Source: CBDCYN01 sp965224205
GTDB lineage: Bacteria; Planctomycetota; Phycisphaerae; Phycisphaerales; Phycisphaeraceae
Reading direction: 5' to 3'
Assembly (NCBI GenBank): GCA_965224205.1
Contig: CBDCYN010000015.1
Span: 3,359 to 67,358, forward strand
Length of the DNA stretch: 64,000 nucleotides
Part shown: piece after piece, positions 46,488 to 55,112 of the stretch
How the letters are laid out: every line of letters starts with the position of its first letter
How positions within the stretch are numbered: position 1 is the stretch's first letter
Program-made: the position numbers and the translations under genes
Notes under the pieces: model-generated
Told to the model about the DNA's origin: nothing
Databases searched by the model: none
Seen by the model: only the letters and a program-made list of their open reading frames with translations

Positions 46488-47573
46488 ATGCCGCGGCCGC
46501 GTCGTTTCGATAAGATGCGGCTTTGGGAGACTCTGTTGACCGCGACGCTGCTCGACGAACTTCAAACCTACGGACCAAGGTCCTGCCCCCGCTTAAGCTA
46601 TGAGCAAGCGGCGGACTATACCCGTCGTCTGGCCAAGACCCATTACGAGAATTTCAGTGTCGTTAGCTGGTTCCTGCCCAAGCGGCTGCGAGAGGATTTT
46701 AGGAATATCTACGCGTTCTGCCGGTGGGCGGACGACCTGGGCGACGAGACCGGCGATCGGGGCCAATCCCTCGAACTGCTTTCGTGGTGGCGGACCGAGA
46801 TCGATCGCTGCTACGACGGGCAGCCGCGTCACCCGGTCTTTGTCGCCCTTCACCCGACGGTCCAGCGGCATGGGATCCCTCGTAAACCGTTTGACGACCT
46901 GGTCGACGCGTTTATCCAGGACCAGACCGTCACCCGGTACGATACCTGGCCGCGGGTCCTCGACTACTGCACGCGTAGCGCCAACCCCGTGGGCCGGCTG
47001 GTCCTGTACGTGTGCGGGTACCGAGACGACGATCGTCAGCAGCTCAGCGACGCCACATGCACAGCGCTGCAATTGGCGAATTTTTGGCAGGACGTGCGTC
47101 GCGATATCCTCGAGCGGGACCGGGTGTACCTCCCCGCGGACGTGGCGTGCAAGCACCATCTCGATATCGAGACCATGGTCGGTGCCGTCCGGGTCAGTGG
47201 TGGCGCCGCCACGCAGAGCCGGCGCGGTGGCCTAGACCGTCTCTCACACCGTTGCTGCGGTGAACCGGGCGACACGGCGGGTTTGCGGGCGGTGCGTGGG
47301 CCGTTTGTGTCCGCGATGAAAGAGCTTGTGGATCGCACCTGGCTGTTGTTTGAGCAGGGCCGGGCGTTGTGGCCGCGGGTCGACGCGGACATCCGCGTGG
47401 ATATCCGACTGTTCACCGCGGGGGGTGAGTCGATCTTGCGGATGATCGAGCGTCAGGGATACGATACGCTCACCCATCGCCCGGTGCTGGGCAAAGGGGC
47501 GAAGATCGCGCTGATGATACGGGCGTTAGCGGGCCGCCTTTTGCCCGCGGTCCCCGGCCGTGTACGCCGGTGA
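46488..47573 (+). CDS. hpnC: Squalene synthase-like HpnC
   Basis: A 361-residue member of the trans-isoprenyl diphosphate synthase (head-to-head) family. In the HpnCDE route HpnC converts presqualene diphosphate to hydroxysqualene. Both Asp-rich motifs are present: WADDLGDE (residues about 85-92) and DVRRDILERD (about 202-211), with YAFCRWADD and LANFWQDVRRD. A block near residues 228-265 (GAVRVSGGAATQSRRGG...HRCCGEPGDTAG) is Gly/Cys/Arg-rich and unlike the usual helix here. The first ATG was taken; a second at 46515 is possible and neither has a clear ribosome binding site. First gene of hpnCDE. Confidence 0.88.
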   Translation: MPRPRRFDKMRLWETLLTATLLDELQTYGPRSCPRLSYEQAADYTRRLAKTHYENFSVVSWFLPKRLREDFRNIYAFCRWADDLGDETGDRGQSLELLSWWRTEIDRCYDGQPRHPVFVALHPTVQRHGIPRKPFDDLVDAFIQDQTVTRYDTWPRVLDYCTRSANPVGRLVLYVCGYRDDDRQQLSDATCTALQLANFWQDVRRDILERDRVYLPADVACKHHLDIETMVGAVRVSGGAATQSRRGGLDRLSHRCCGEPGDTAGLRAVRGPFVSAMKELVDRTWLLFEQGRALWPRVDADIRVDIRLFTAGGESILRMIERQGYDTLTHRPVLGKGAKIALMIRALAGRLLPAVPGRVRR

Positions 47574-47586
47574 GGGTCGATCGTCG

Positions 47587-48591
47587 ATGACGGACGTGCG
47601 AACGAGCGATGGGACGAGCGCTGCCCCCGAGCGGAGCCGGATCGAGGATCTAAGCCAGACCCTGCGTCGGTCCTTCGCGTACTGCCACCGCGTGACCCGC
47701 ACCCGGGCCAGGAATTTCTACTATGGGCTGAAGCTCACCCCCGAGCCGAAACGGTCAGCGTTGTATGTCATTTACGCATTCATGCGGGCTTGTGACGACC
47801 TGGCTGACGAACCCCGCGGGGCGACCGGCAACGCCGACGAGCCCGGCACGACCGGCCTAGCGCGGCTCGAGCAGTTCAACCGCCAGCTCCAATCCGTGGT
47901 CCAGGGGGGAGCCGACCCGCCCGACATCCCTGTGGGTAGCGACATCGCGTCCACGGGCTTGATCTGGCCCGCGTTTAACCAGGTGATGCGCACGTACCCC
48001 ATCAACATCGCGTATCTCCAGGCCATGCTCGAAGGGCAGCGTTGCGACCTCCAGCAGCGGCTTTACCGCACATTCGATGACCTGCGGGATTACTGCTACA
48101 AAGTCGCCTCCGTGGTCGGGCTGGTGTGTATCAGTGTTTGGGGGTACGGGGGGGGCGAGCAGACCCGTCAGCTAGCACGGGACCGCGGCATCGCCCTTCA
48201 GCTGACGAATATCTTGCGTGACCTCGTCGAGGACGCCCGCCGCGACCGTCTGTATCTGCCCGTCGACGAGCTGCAACAATTCGGGATCGATCCCCCGGCG
48301 TTTACGCGGCAGCTGGCTAGCGGCCAGGCCAGCGGATCGTTTGATCAGCTGATGGGGTATCAGATCGACCGGGCCAGGCGGTTTTACGAATCATCGCGGG
48401 ACCTTGAGCGGTGGATCGATGCGCCATGCCGACCCACGAGCTGGGCGATCATGCGGATCTACCGCGGGCTTCTCGAGAAGATCGCCAAAAACCCTAGACG
48501 GGTGCTTACGAGCCGGGTACGGCTAAGCTCGCCCCAGAAGCTGGGGATCGCGATGCGGGCGATGTACCAGCGGGGGTTAGCCCGCTCATGA
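47587..48591 (+). CDS. hpnD: Presqualene diphosphate synthase HpnD
   Basis: A 334-residue enzyme that condenses two farnesyl diphosphates to presqualene diphosphate, the first step of the HpnCDE squalene route. Asp motifs ACDDLADE and NILRDLVEDARRDRLYLP are present, with FYYGLKLTPEPKRSALYVIY at the N-terminus and the YCYKVASVVGLVCISVWGY helix. The open frame overlaps the end of hpnC; the ATG at 47587 starts 13 bases after the hpnC stop. The extra Gly/Ala/Asp-rich loop after DDLADE is longer than usual. Confidence 0.92.
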   Translation: MTDVRTSDGTSAAPERSRIEDLSQTLRRSFAYCHRVTRTRARNFYYGLKLTPEPKRSALYVIYAFMRACDDLADEPRGATGNADEPGTTGLARLEQFNRQLQSVVQGGADPPDIPVGSDIASTGLIWPAFNQVMRTYPINIAYLQAMLEGQRCDLQQRLYRTFDDLRDYCYKVASVVGLVCISVWGYGGGEQTRQLARDRGIALQLTNILRDLVEDARRDRLYLPVDELQQFGIDPPAFTRQLASGQASGSFDQLMGYQIDRARRFYESSRDLERWIDAPCRPTSWAIMRIYRGLLEKIAKNPRRVLTSRVRLSSPQKLGIAMRAMYQRGLARS

Positions 48592-48714
48592 GTCCGCTCA
48601 GTGAGGTTCAGCCCGACCGTGTTTCACCACTGAAGCGAAGTAAGCGACAAGGCGGGCGGCGACCTTGGACGTGATCAGAGTTTTTCCGATAGAGCCCAAG
48701 TCCGACAGCCGGTC

Positions 48715-50205
48715 ATGAAGAATCCCACTAGGCAACCGATATCATCCGTGATTGTGGTCGGTGGGGGGCTGGCGGGGATCGCGACGGCGGTCCGATTATC
48801 TGCGGCCGGTATCCAGGTCACCGTGGTCGAGACCCGCCAACGCCTGGGGGGGCGGGCGACAAGTTTTGTCGATCCGTCCACCGGGCGCCTGGTGGACAAC
48901 TGCCAGCACGTCTTGCTGGGCTGCTGCACACACCTGATTGAGCTTTACCGCCGCCTCGGGGTGCTCGACCAGATTCAATGGCACCGGCGGCTGTATTTTT
49001 GGGACGGCCGCGGCGCGGTGGATGAATTAGAAGCCGACGACCTGCCGGCCCCTTTTCATCTCACACGCTCGCTGATGCGGCTTAGGTCACTGACCGCTAC
49101 CGAGAAATGCGCGATCGCCCGGGCGATGTGGGCCATGGTCCGGATGGACCGGTCGCGGCGCAGGCAGCTCGAACAAATCACGTTTAGCCAATGGCTCGAC
49201 CAGCACCGCCAACCCCCAGCCGCGGTGGAGCAGTTCTGGTCACCGATCGTGACGGGGGCGGTCAATGAAACACCGCAGCGCGTCAACGCGGGGTACGCGA
49301 TCCAGGTCTTCCAAGAGGGGTTTATCGGTGCCCACGACGCGTACATGATGGGCCTGCCCATGGTGCCCCTGGTGCAGCTGTACGACCGGGCCCAACGGGT
49401 GATCACCGCCAGCGGCGGGCAGATGCTGCTGTCGACGAGTGCCGAGCGGTTTGATTATCGTAAGGGGGCCATTGAGGCGTTGGTGTTATCGGACCAACGG
49501 CGGCTCGTCGCCGACGCGTTTGTGGGTACGGTCCCGTTCGATCGGCTGCTGAAATTGTGCCCGACCGAGATGAAGCGGGACGACGACCGGCTGCAACGGC
49601 TGGGTGAAGTCCAAGTCAGCCCGATCATCGGTGCCCATTTCTGGTTTTCCGGTGAGGGGGCCCGCAACGGCCGACCGTTGATGACCCTGCCCCACCTGGT
49701 CCTGACGCGAAGCCCGTTGCACTGGATCTTCAACAAGGGCCGGGATCCGGACACGCTGATCAACGGCCGGGCCACCCACCACCTCCACGGGGTCATCAGC
49801 GCCGCCCATGATCTGGTCGCCCAGCCGGCCCAGCGGATTATCCAGATCTGTGAAAGAGAGATCCGCGACGCCTTGACCGCGACCGGCGGATGGGCGGATG
49901 CCCCGCTCGTCCACGCGAGAGTCATCAAGGAAAAACGGGCGACCTTCTCGGCGACCCCGGGGGTGACCGCGATGCGCCCCTCCGCGCGGGGCACGATCCC
50001 GAATCTATTCTTGGCCGGTGATTGGTGCGACACCGGCTGGCCGGCCACGATGGAGGGCGCGGTGCGGAGCGGAGACGCCGCGGCGGCGGCCGTCCTTGAC
50101 GATGCAGCGGCCGCTGAGCGACCATTTGTTGCCAACGATTTGCCCGCGGATCGACTGTATCGATGGCTGCATGGCGCCGCGAGGCACACGATGACGAGGC
50201 GTTGA
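48715..50205 (+). CDS. hpnE: Hydroxysqualene dehydroxylase HpnE
   Basis: A 496-residue FAD-dependent oxidoreductase of the amine oxidase/phytoene desaturase type, which reduces hydroxysqualene to squalene. The Rossmann FAD motif VIVVGGGLAGIATAVRLSAA is near residues 12-31, followed by VVETRQRLGGRATSF. Family features DNCQHVLLGCC and a C-terminal NLFLAGDWCDTGWPATMEGA are present. The gene is 123 bases after hpnD on the same strand, completing hpnCDE. Downstream hopanoid genes (shc) are not in the window, so the squalene may serve hopanoids or another lipid. Confidence 0.93.
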   Translation: MKNPTRQPISSVIVVGGGLAGIATAVRLSAAGIQVTVVETRQRLGGRATSFVDPSTGRLVDNCQHVLLGCCTHLIELYRRLGVLDQIQWHRRLYFWDGRGAVDELEADDLPAPFHLTRSLMRLRSLTATEKCAIARAMWAMVRMDRSRRRQLEQITFSQWLDQHRQPPAAVEQFWSPIVTGAVNETPQRVNAGYAIQVFQEGFIGAHDAYMMGLPMVPLVQLYDRAQRVITASGGQMLLSTSAERFDYRKGAIEALVLSDQRRLVADAFVGTVPFDRLLKLCPTEMKRDDDRLQRLGEVQVSPIIGAHFWFSGEGARNGRPLMTLPHLVLTRSPLHWIFNKGRDPDTLINGRATHHLHGVISAAHDLVAQPAQRIIQICEREIRDALTATGGWADAPLVHARVIKEKRATFSATPGVTAMRPSARGTIPNLFLAGDWCDTGWPATMEGAVRSGDAAAAAVLDDAAAAERPFVANDLPADRLYRWLHGAARHTMTRR

Positions 50206-50229
50206 CCGACGCAAAAGACGTACGCTCAG

Positions 50230-51318
50230 TCAGTGCTTTTCTCTGTACTGGCTGGGACTGGCTTCGATCAACCGGGTGAACGTGCTGGTAAAATGGCCGT
50301 GGCTGGAAAATCCACAACGGCTGGCGATCTTGCCGATTGACTCGCGGCTGGACCGCAACATCCATTTGGCCATCTGGAGCTGCTTTTTCTGCAGGTACTG
50401 CTTGGGGCTGATGCCTACGTGTTTGGAGAAAAGCCGGTGGAAATGGAATGGGCTGAGGTGCACCGCAGCGGCGATCTGCTCGAGGCTGGGCGACTTATTG
50501 AACCGTTCGTGGATAAACGCGATCGATTCGGCGATCCGGTCGTCTTCCACCGCGCCCACCGGGGGCAATTCGTCGGGCTCGAGCTGGCGGATCTCGAGAT
50601 ACCACTGGGGCAAACGCGGTGGGCTAAGCACGGTCCTGCGATGGAAGCAGACCCAGTACAGCTGCTTGGGAAGATCGATCGAAAAATCGTGCGTCTCGAA
50701 ATCAGCCCCGTCCCCCCATCTCTGGGCTGCAATCTGGTGCATCGATTCCAGCAGCGTCGGCAGGGCTGACGGCTCGCGCAGCAGCATCGCTTGGGTCCAG
50801 GGGTCCGCGGTGATCAGACGGTCATCATGGCCGATCAAAAGCCGCCCCATCCCCGGCTCTTCGATCTGGTTAAACCTCGCTCGCCATTGCTGAATCATCA
50901 ACGAAGCCAGCTGCTGCTCATCGGGGGCAAACGGCTTGGCTCGTCGCGCCATGAGCAGAAGCCACCATCGACGAAGCGGCAGAGACTCGGGGCTCATATG
51001 GACCATCACATGGTCATATTGAGCGGTCAAAACCGACCCATTTTCCCCGGAGCCCTTCTCGCTAGCTGCGCCGCCGCGTCGTTTGGCCTGTTTGAATAGG
51101 TTGTCTTGCGACGCGGAGGTGATAAGCCAATCGTTTAAGGTTTGATGATCCCATCCACGACAGGCCAGCACTTCATCGGGTTGAGGCTTCTGCTCGTGCA
51201 CAACCGCGACGGCGATCGCGTCTGCGGAGATAAGCTTCTGCGTCGAATCTAACGCCTTGCCTGGATGTTCACTCCAAGGTACCCACTGGCTGGTCGAATT
51301 GGCTGGCGCCCGCGGCAT
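50230..51318 (-). CDS. AraC-family transcriptional regulator
   Basis: A 362-residue regulator. The C-terminal 100 residues hold two helix-turn-helix motifs: SLEQIAAAVHLSPFHFHRLF with GISPKQYL, and IGKIASRCGFSSHGHFTSTF. The closing PSQYR is typical of AraC/XylS proteins. The 250-residue N-terminal part looks like a GAF-type sensor (SADAIAVAVVHEQ...LLLMARRAKPFAPDEQQLASL). The ATG at 51318 has GGGAG eight bases upstream; a GTG at 51327 is an alternative. It converges on hpnE with 24 bases between stops, so it is not in that operon. Target and signal are unknown. Confidence 0.87.
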   Translation of the reverse strand: MPRAPANSTSQWVPWSEHPGKALDSTQKLISADAIAVAVVHEQKPQPDEVLACRGWDHQTLNDWLITSASQDNLFKQAKRRGGAASEKGSGENGSVLTAQYDHVMVHMSPESLPLRRWWLLLMARRAKPFAPDEQQLASLMIQQWRARFNQIEEPGMGRLLIGHDDRLITADPWTQAMLLREPSALPTLLESMHQIAAQRWGDGADFETHDFSIDLPKQLYWVCFHRRTVLSPPRLPQWYLEIRQLEPDELPPVGAVEDDRIAESIAFIHERFNKSPSLEQIAAAVHLSPFHFHRLFSKHVGISPKQYLQKKQLQMAKWMLRSSRESIGKIASRCGFSSHGHFTSTFTRLIEASPSQYREKH

Positions 51319-51490
51319 AATCGGCACTCCCTCGTGACAGGTTCACTAGGCACCCACCGGACTTGGTTGTTGGGTTGTCTATGGTCTTTCTACACGTCAC
51401 TCCTTATCCTGTCCGACCCACTTTTATTATACAGAAAAGAATGACGTTTGCTTGGGCAAGACAAAAAAACAAGATCGTATAAATGAATAA

Positions 51491-51994
51491 TTAACAATCC
51501 TTTGCCGGCTGTTCAATTCTCCAGGCGAGGCGGCCTTGGTCACAGTCGATATGAGCGCAGAAAAACTTCCGTCGGTATCTCCAGAACAGCGGCCAGATCA
51601 CGACGCGGTCGGTTTCCGGTATCGGCAGGTCGTCAATCGATCCCGCGTCGTGCCAGCCCAGTTGGCCCTCCTCAAAACTCAATTTTTCGACAGTTACCGG
51701 CTTGGTGACCTCGTAAAGGAACATCAGCCAATGCCCGCTGCTGAGATAATCCCGTTCCGAGACCAAGCCGGTTAGGTGCAGATCCGACGCTTCAAGGGTC
51801 AGCCCGGTCTCCTCTCGTATCTCCCGCAGGGCACAGGCGGACGGGCTCTCGCCGCCGTCGCGGTCGAGTTTGCCGCCTACCGGCGAGTACAGGTGCTGGT
51901 TGGGTGGCTTGTGACGATGCAACAGCAGCACGCGACCCGCTTCGTCGAACAGGTAGCACAGGACCGCGATCGTGTACGGGCGGATGTCGGGCAT
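51491..51994 (-). CDS. Nudix hydrolase (MutT/8-oxo-dGTPase-like)
   Basis: A 167-residue Nudix protein. The sequence YTIAVLCYLFDEAGRVLLLH starts the fold. The Nudix box has GGKLDRDGGES, then REIREETGL; relative to the consensus it carries two extra residues in the first loop. The GGKL(D)...GE pattern and the following LVSERDYLSSGHWLMFLYEV resemble oxidised-nucleotide hydrolases, but the substrate is not certain. It is not closely related to the Nudix gene at 6402. Confidence 0.85.
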   Translation of the reverse strand: MPDIRPYTIAVLCYLFDEAGRVLLLHRHKPPNQHLYSPVGGKLDRDGGESPSACALREIREETGLTLEASDLHLTGLVSERDYLSSGHWLMFLYEVTKPVTVEKLSFEEGQLGWHDAGSIDDLPIPETDRVVIWPLFWRYRRKFFCAHIDCDQGRLAWRIEQPAKDC

Positions 51995-52093
51995 CGAGGC
52001 ATCCTAACCCAGAAGGGCCCCGCAGACATCTCGCTTGGTCCCGCGGCGACGCCTGACCAAGATGGGTATATTTCAATACGCAACGCGTATCAA

Positions 52094-52489
52094 TCAAGAT
52101 TCCGAAACCGACTCTTCAGCCATGGGAAACGCCGGGGCGTCGGCCGGTTCGGTCCAGTCCTCGCAGCTTGAAAGGTTCAGTTCCATCGGGCAGGTCTTGC
52201 GGTATCCGAGCTTACGGATTACCTCTAAGACCTCGGTCCAGGTGGGGTAGGGCTGGTGGTTAACGCGCTTGTAGGCGTCGATGGCCATGACGAACAGGAA
52301 CTGCTCGCTGGTCATCTGGCCCTCTTCGGCGGCTTTCATGAAGTCGGTGCGCCGGCGGCCCGGTCCGCGCCGCCGTTCGAGGCCCGTTCCCCGGGTGGTC
52401 CGCCGTTCTACAACGGAATCCCGACGATCCCCTCCTTGGCGGCGTTCTTCTCGCTGACCCGTGGGACCGTTGGGAGGGTTCTTCGCCAT
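52094..52489 (-). CDS. Hypothetical protein, planctomycete-type
   Basis: A 131-residue protein with a very basic, Arg-rich N-terminal 50 residues (REERRQGGDRRDSVVERR). A compact helical domain follows: MTSEQFLFVMAIDAYKRVNH, then PYPTWTEVLEVIRKLGYRKT. The tail is acidic (SEDW-like, ...AEESVSES). I recall this domain as recurrent in planctomycetes without known function. The basic arm suggests nucleic acid or acidic-partner binding; the next gene encodes an extremely acidic protein. AGGAG nine bases upstream supports the start. Confidence 0.75.
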   Translation of the reverse strand: MAKNPPNGPTGQREERRQGGDRRDSVVERRTTRGTGLERRRGPGRRRTDFMKAAEEGQMTSEQFLFVMAIDAYKRVNHQPYPTWTEVLEVIRKLGYRKTCPMELNLSSCEDWTEPADAPAFPMAEESVSES

Positions 52490-52547
52490 GGCTCGTGCTC
52501 CTGTAAAGCCGGATCAGCCGACCCGGGGTTAGGGGCAAGGCCGATCG

Positions 52548-52790
52548 TTAATCGAAATCGTCTTCGTCCTCGTCGAAGAAGTCGTCCTCGTCGTCGTTGT
52601 CGAGGTCCTCGTCCTCGTCGTCGTCGAAGAGGTCGTCCTCATCCTCGTCTTCATCGTCAAAAAAATCGTCTTCATCAAGGTCATCTTCATCATCCAACGC
52701 ACACAACCCCCACCAACCCAGCCGAACCTTGGGGTGATGTACGGCCAAGATTCCTGGCGACGTCGGCGTCCCTTGCATCCGTTCGAACAT
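52548..52790 (-). CDS. Small highly acidic protein
   Basis: An 80-residue protein whose last 48 residues are almost entirely Asp and Glu with a few Phe and Leu (for example DDEDDLDEDDFFDDEDEDED). The first 30 residues form a short ordered segment (ILAVHHPKVRLGWWGLCALD). GGAG nine bases before the ATG and the following gene 58 bases away on the same strand support a real gene. It could bind metal ions or a basic partner such as the Arg-rich protein encoded next. Confidence 0.7.
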   Translation of the reverse strand: MFERMQGTPTSPGILAVHHPKVRLGWWGLCALDDEDDLDEDDFFDDEDEDEDDLFDDDEDEDLDNDDEDDFFDEDEDDFD

Positions 52791-52978
52791 AGCTAATCAC
52801 TCCAAAGGGGTTAAGACCGCGTACCCTCACAAACAGGCCCGCCCGGCAGCTCACGGACTGGCCCACCACGGGCTGGCGGTTACACTATCTCGAATAGTCC
52901 ATTTGTCAATAGGTATTATCGGGCGCAGACCCACGCTATCACAGCACAGCCGGCACACCCCAGCGAGCGTAACACGAA

Positions 52979-53437
52979 ATGGCCAAAACGACCAGGATCG
53001 ACAGGAGACCGGGCTGGCACATCGGTGCCGCGATCGGTCAGTGGCTGGTCCCGGGCGGCGGGTACTTGTTGCTCGGCGAGCCCCGCCGGGCGGTGGCGAT
53101 CGGTGTGAGCATTATTCTGCTGTGGATCGGTGGCCTGCTGATCGGAGGGGTCGGTGTTTGTGCCCGTGACGACCACCCCGCGTGGTTCTACGCCCAGTCG
53201 CTGATGGGGCCGTCGTGGGTCGTCGACCGTTACCAGAAAAGGATCAAACACGATGTCTCGAGATTCGACGACGACACCTTCGAGCCGAGCTTCGGGGCGC
53301 GGTTCGAGCCCAGTTATGGGCACATGAACGAGCAGGGGATCCTCTACACCGCGCTGGCTGGCCTGCTGAACCTGCTAGCGATTTTCGACGTCATCTACCG
53401 CGACCCGTCGCGATGCGGGGGTGCCGATGCAGCCTAG
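52979..53437 (+). CDS. DUF6677-like membrane protein
   Basis: A 152-residue protein with about four hydrophobic segments: AAIGQWLVPGGGYLLLG, AIGVSIILLWIGGLLIGG, YAQSLMGPSWVV and LYTALAGLLNLLAIFDVIY. The pattern of a Gly-rich first helix ('PGxGxLxLG') and a terminal LLNLLAIFDxIYRD is that of a planctomycete family I recall as DUF6677. Function unknown. It precedes another small membrane protein and trpD on the same strand. Confidence 0.75.
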   Translation: MAKTTRIDRRPGWHIGAAIGQWLVPGGGYLLLGEPRRAVAIGVSIILLWIGGLLIGGVGVCARDDHPAWFYAQSLMGPSWVVDRYQKRIKHDVSRFDDDTFEPSFGARFEPSYGHMNEQGILYTALAGLLNLLAIFDVIYRDPSRCGGADAA

Positions 53438-53497
53438 ACGCTCCTTCCCCCGCCGCGGCCCCCGCCCCCAACCCACTGCGACGAGGATCACACCGTC

Positions 53498-53791
53498 ATG
53501 TTGAGTCCCGACCTGCCGCTATTCGTCCTCATCGATTTACAAACGGTTCTGACGCCGGGCATGCTGGGGTTCCCGCTGGGGTTCCAGGTGTTTCATGAAC
53601 CGCTGCGGCTCGATGACTATTGGATCTTGCTGCTGCTGCCCATGGTCGCGGCGATCTCGGTGGTCTACAAGGCGATCAAGCTTGAAGATCTCTCTCGGCT
53701 GCCTAGCCAGGCGACCTCACTGGCGTTGCAGATCGTTATGTTCATGGTCCTGGCGGCGGCGATGTTGTGGCTGATCACCGAATTGGTCTGA
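53498..53791 (+). CDS. Small membrane protein
   Basis: A 97-residue protein with two strong membrane helices (YWILLLLPMVAAISVVYKAI and IVMFMVLAAAMLWLITELV). A short linker, KLEDLSRLPSQ, joins them. The start could alternatively be internal. It lies between the DUF6677-like gene and trpD with short gaps, so the three may form one transcript. No family assigned. Confidence 0.7.
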   Translation: MLSPDLPLFVLIDLQTVLTPGMLGFPLGFQVFHEPLRLDDYWILLLLPMVAAISVVYKAIKLEDLSRLPSQATSLALQIVMFMVLAAAMLWLITELV

Positions 53792-53831
53792 TTATCGATC
53801 CCCCGCCGCTGCCCCAAAGCGAGCCGCCCAC

Positions 53832-54911
53832 ATGAAGGACCTACTCGCCCAACTCGTTGCCGGTCACCGCCTCGATGAGGATCAAGCCCACGACCTGTTT
53901 GAACAGATCATGACCGGCAAGGCCACACCGGCCCAGACCGCCGCGGCATTGGCGATGATCCAGCTGCGCGGGCCCGCGACGCAGGAGCTGCTCGGGGCCG
54001 CGCGGGTGATGCGGGCCAAGGCCACCGCGGTAACCGCCCCAGACGCGCTAACGATCATCGATACGTGCGGGACCGGCGGCGACCACAGCGGGACGTTTAA
54101 CATCTCCACCGCCGCGGCGATCGTCGCAGCGGCGGCGGGCAGGCCGAGGGGGGTCGCGGTCGCCAAGCACGGGAACCGATCGGTGACGAGCCGGTCGGGC
54201 AGCTCGCAGGTCCTCGAGGCCCTGGGCGTGACGCTGCGGGTCCAACCCGAAACACTCACGCGGTGCCTGGACGAAGCGGGCTTGTGCTTCTGCTTCGCGC
54301 CGGCCCACCATCCGGCGATGAAGCACGCGGTAGAGGTGCGCCAGCAGCTGGCCTTCCGCACCCTCTTCAATCTGTTGGGGCCGCTAACCAACCCCGCGGG
54401 GGCGTTGCGCCAGGTGATCGGCGTGTTCGACCCGGACTGGACCGAGCCGATCGCCCACGTCTTAGCGAAACTCGGCAGTGCCCACGCGATGGTCGTCCAC
54501 GGCCGGATCGACGGCGCTTCCGACCAACCGCCGCAACAGTGCCGTGGGCTAGACGAGCTGACCATTACCGGCCCCACCCGCGTCAGCCACCTTCAACGGG
54601 GGAAAGTCCGTACCTATGAGGTCCATCCACAGGATCTGGGGCTAACGGTCGTCGACCCCAGCGTCCTCTGCGCCGACGGGCCCGAAGCGAGTGCCGAGGT
54701 CATCCGGGGGGTCCTACGTGGTGAGGCCGGACCCGCGAGGCAAATCGTGGGCCTCAACGCCGCCGCGGCACTGCTGGTGGCCGATGTGGCGGATGATTTA
54801 TTGACGGGGTTCACGATGGCGACCGAAGTGATGGATTCGGGCGTAGCGGAAGAATCGTTACAAACACTGGTCCGGGTCACCCAAGCCGGTGCGGCGTCCA
54901 ACGTCGATTAA
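53832..54911 (+). CDS. trpD: Anthranilate phosphoribosyltransferase
   Basis: A 359-residue enzyme that joins anthranilate and PRPP in tryptophan synthesis. It has the N-terminal helical domain (LDEDQAHDLFEQIMTGKATP) and the PRPP-binding glycine loop DTCGTGGDHSGTFNIST, with AKHGNRSVTSRSGSSQVLEA after it. Anthranilate-contact sequence FAPAHHPAMKHAVEVRQQL and FNLLGPLTNPAG follow. The length is normal. No other trp gene is nearby, which is common where trp genes are scattered. Confidence 0.95.
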   Translation: MKDLLAQLVAGHRLDEDQAHDLFEQIMTGKATPAQTAAALAMIQLRGPATQELLGAARVMRAKATAVTAPDALTIIDTCGTGGDHSGTFNISTAAAIVAAAAGRPRGVAVAKHGNRSVTSRSGSSQVLEALGVTLRVQPETLTRCLDEAGLCFCFAPAHHPAMKHAVEVRQQLAFRTLFNLLGPLTNPAGALRQVIGVFDPDWTEPIAHVLAKLGSAHAMVVHGRIDGASDQPPQQCRGLDELTITGPTRVSHLQRGKVRTYEVHPQDLGLTVVDPSVLCADGPEASAEVIRGVLRGEAGPARQIVGLNAAAALLVADVADDLLTGFTMATEVMDSGVAEESLQTLVRVTQAGAASNVD

Positions 54912-55112
54912 CCCTCCACCAACCTATCTATGGCCGCAAACAACGCGATAGCCGCTAACCCATAATCCGCGGCCCGGAGCCCTGAACCGGCCCGACCCGA
55001 GCCGACCCGATTTGGATTGGTGTATTGAGCTCGATCCTGCCGATGTCGTAACTGGATCTGACCCGCTCAATGGGTCACAGATGATAGGCTTGGGGTTAGT
55101 TCGGGTGAGGTG

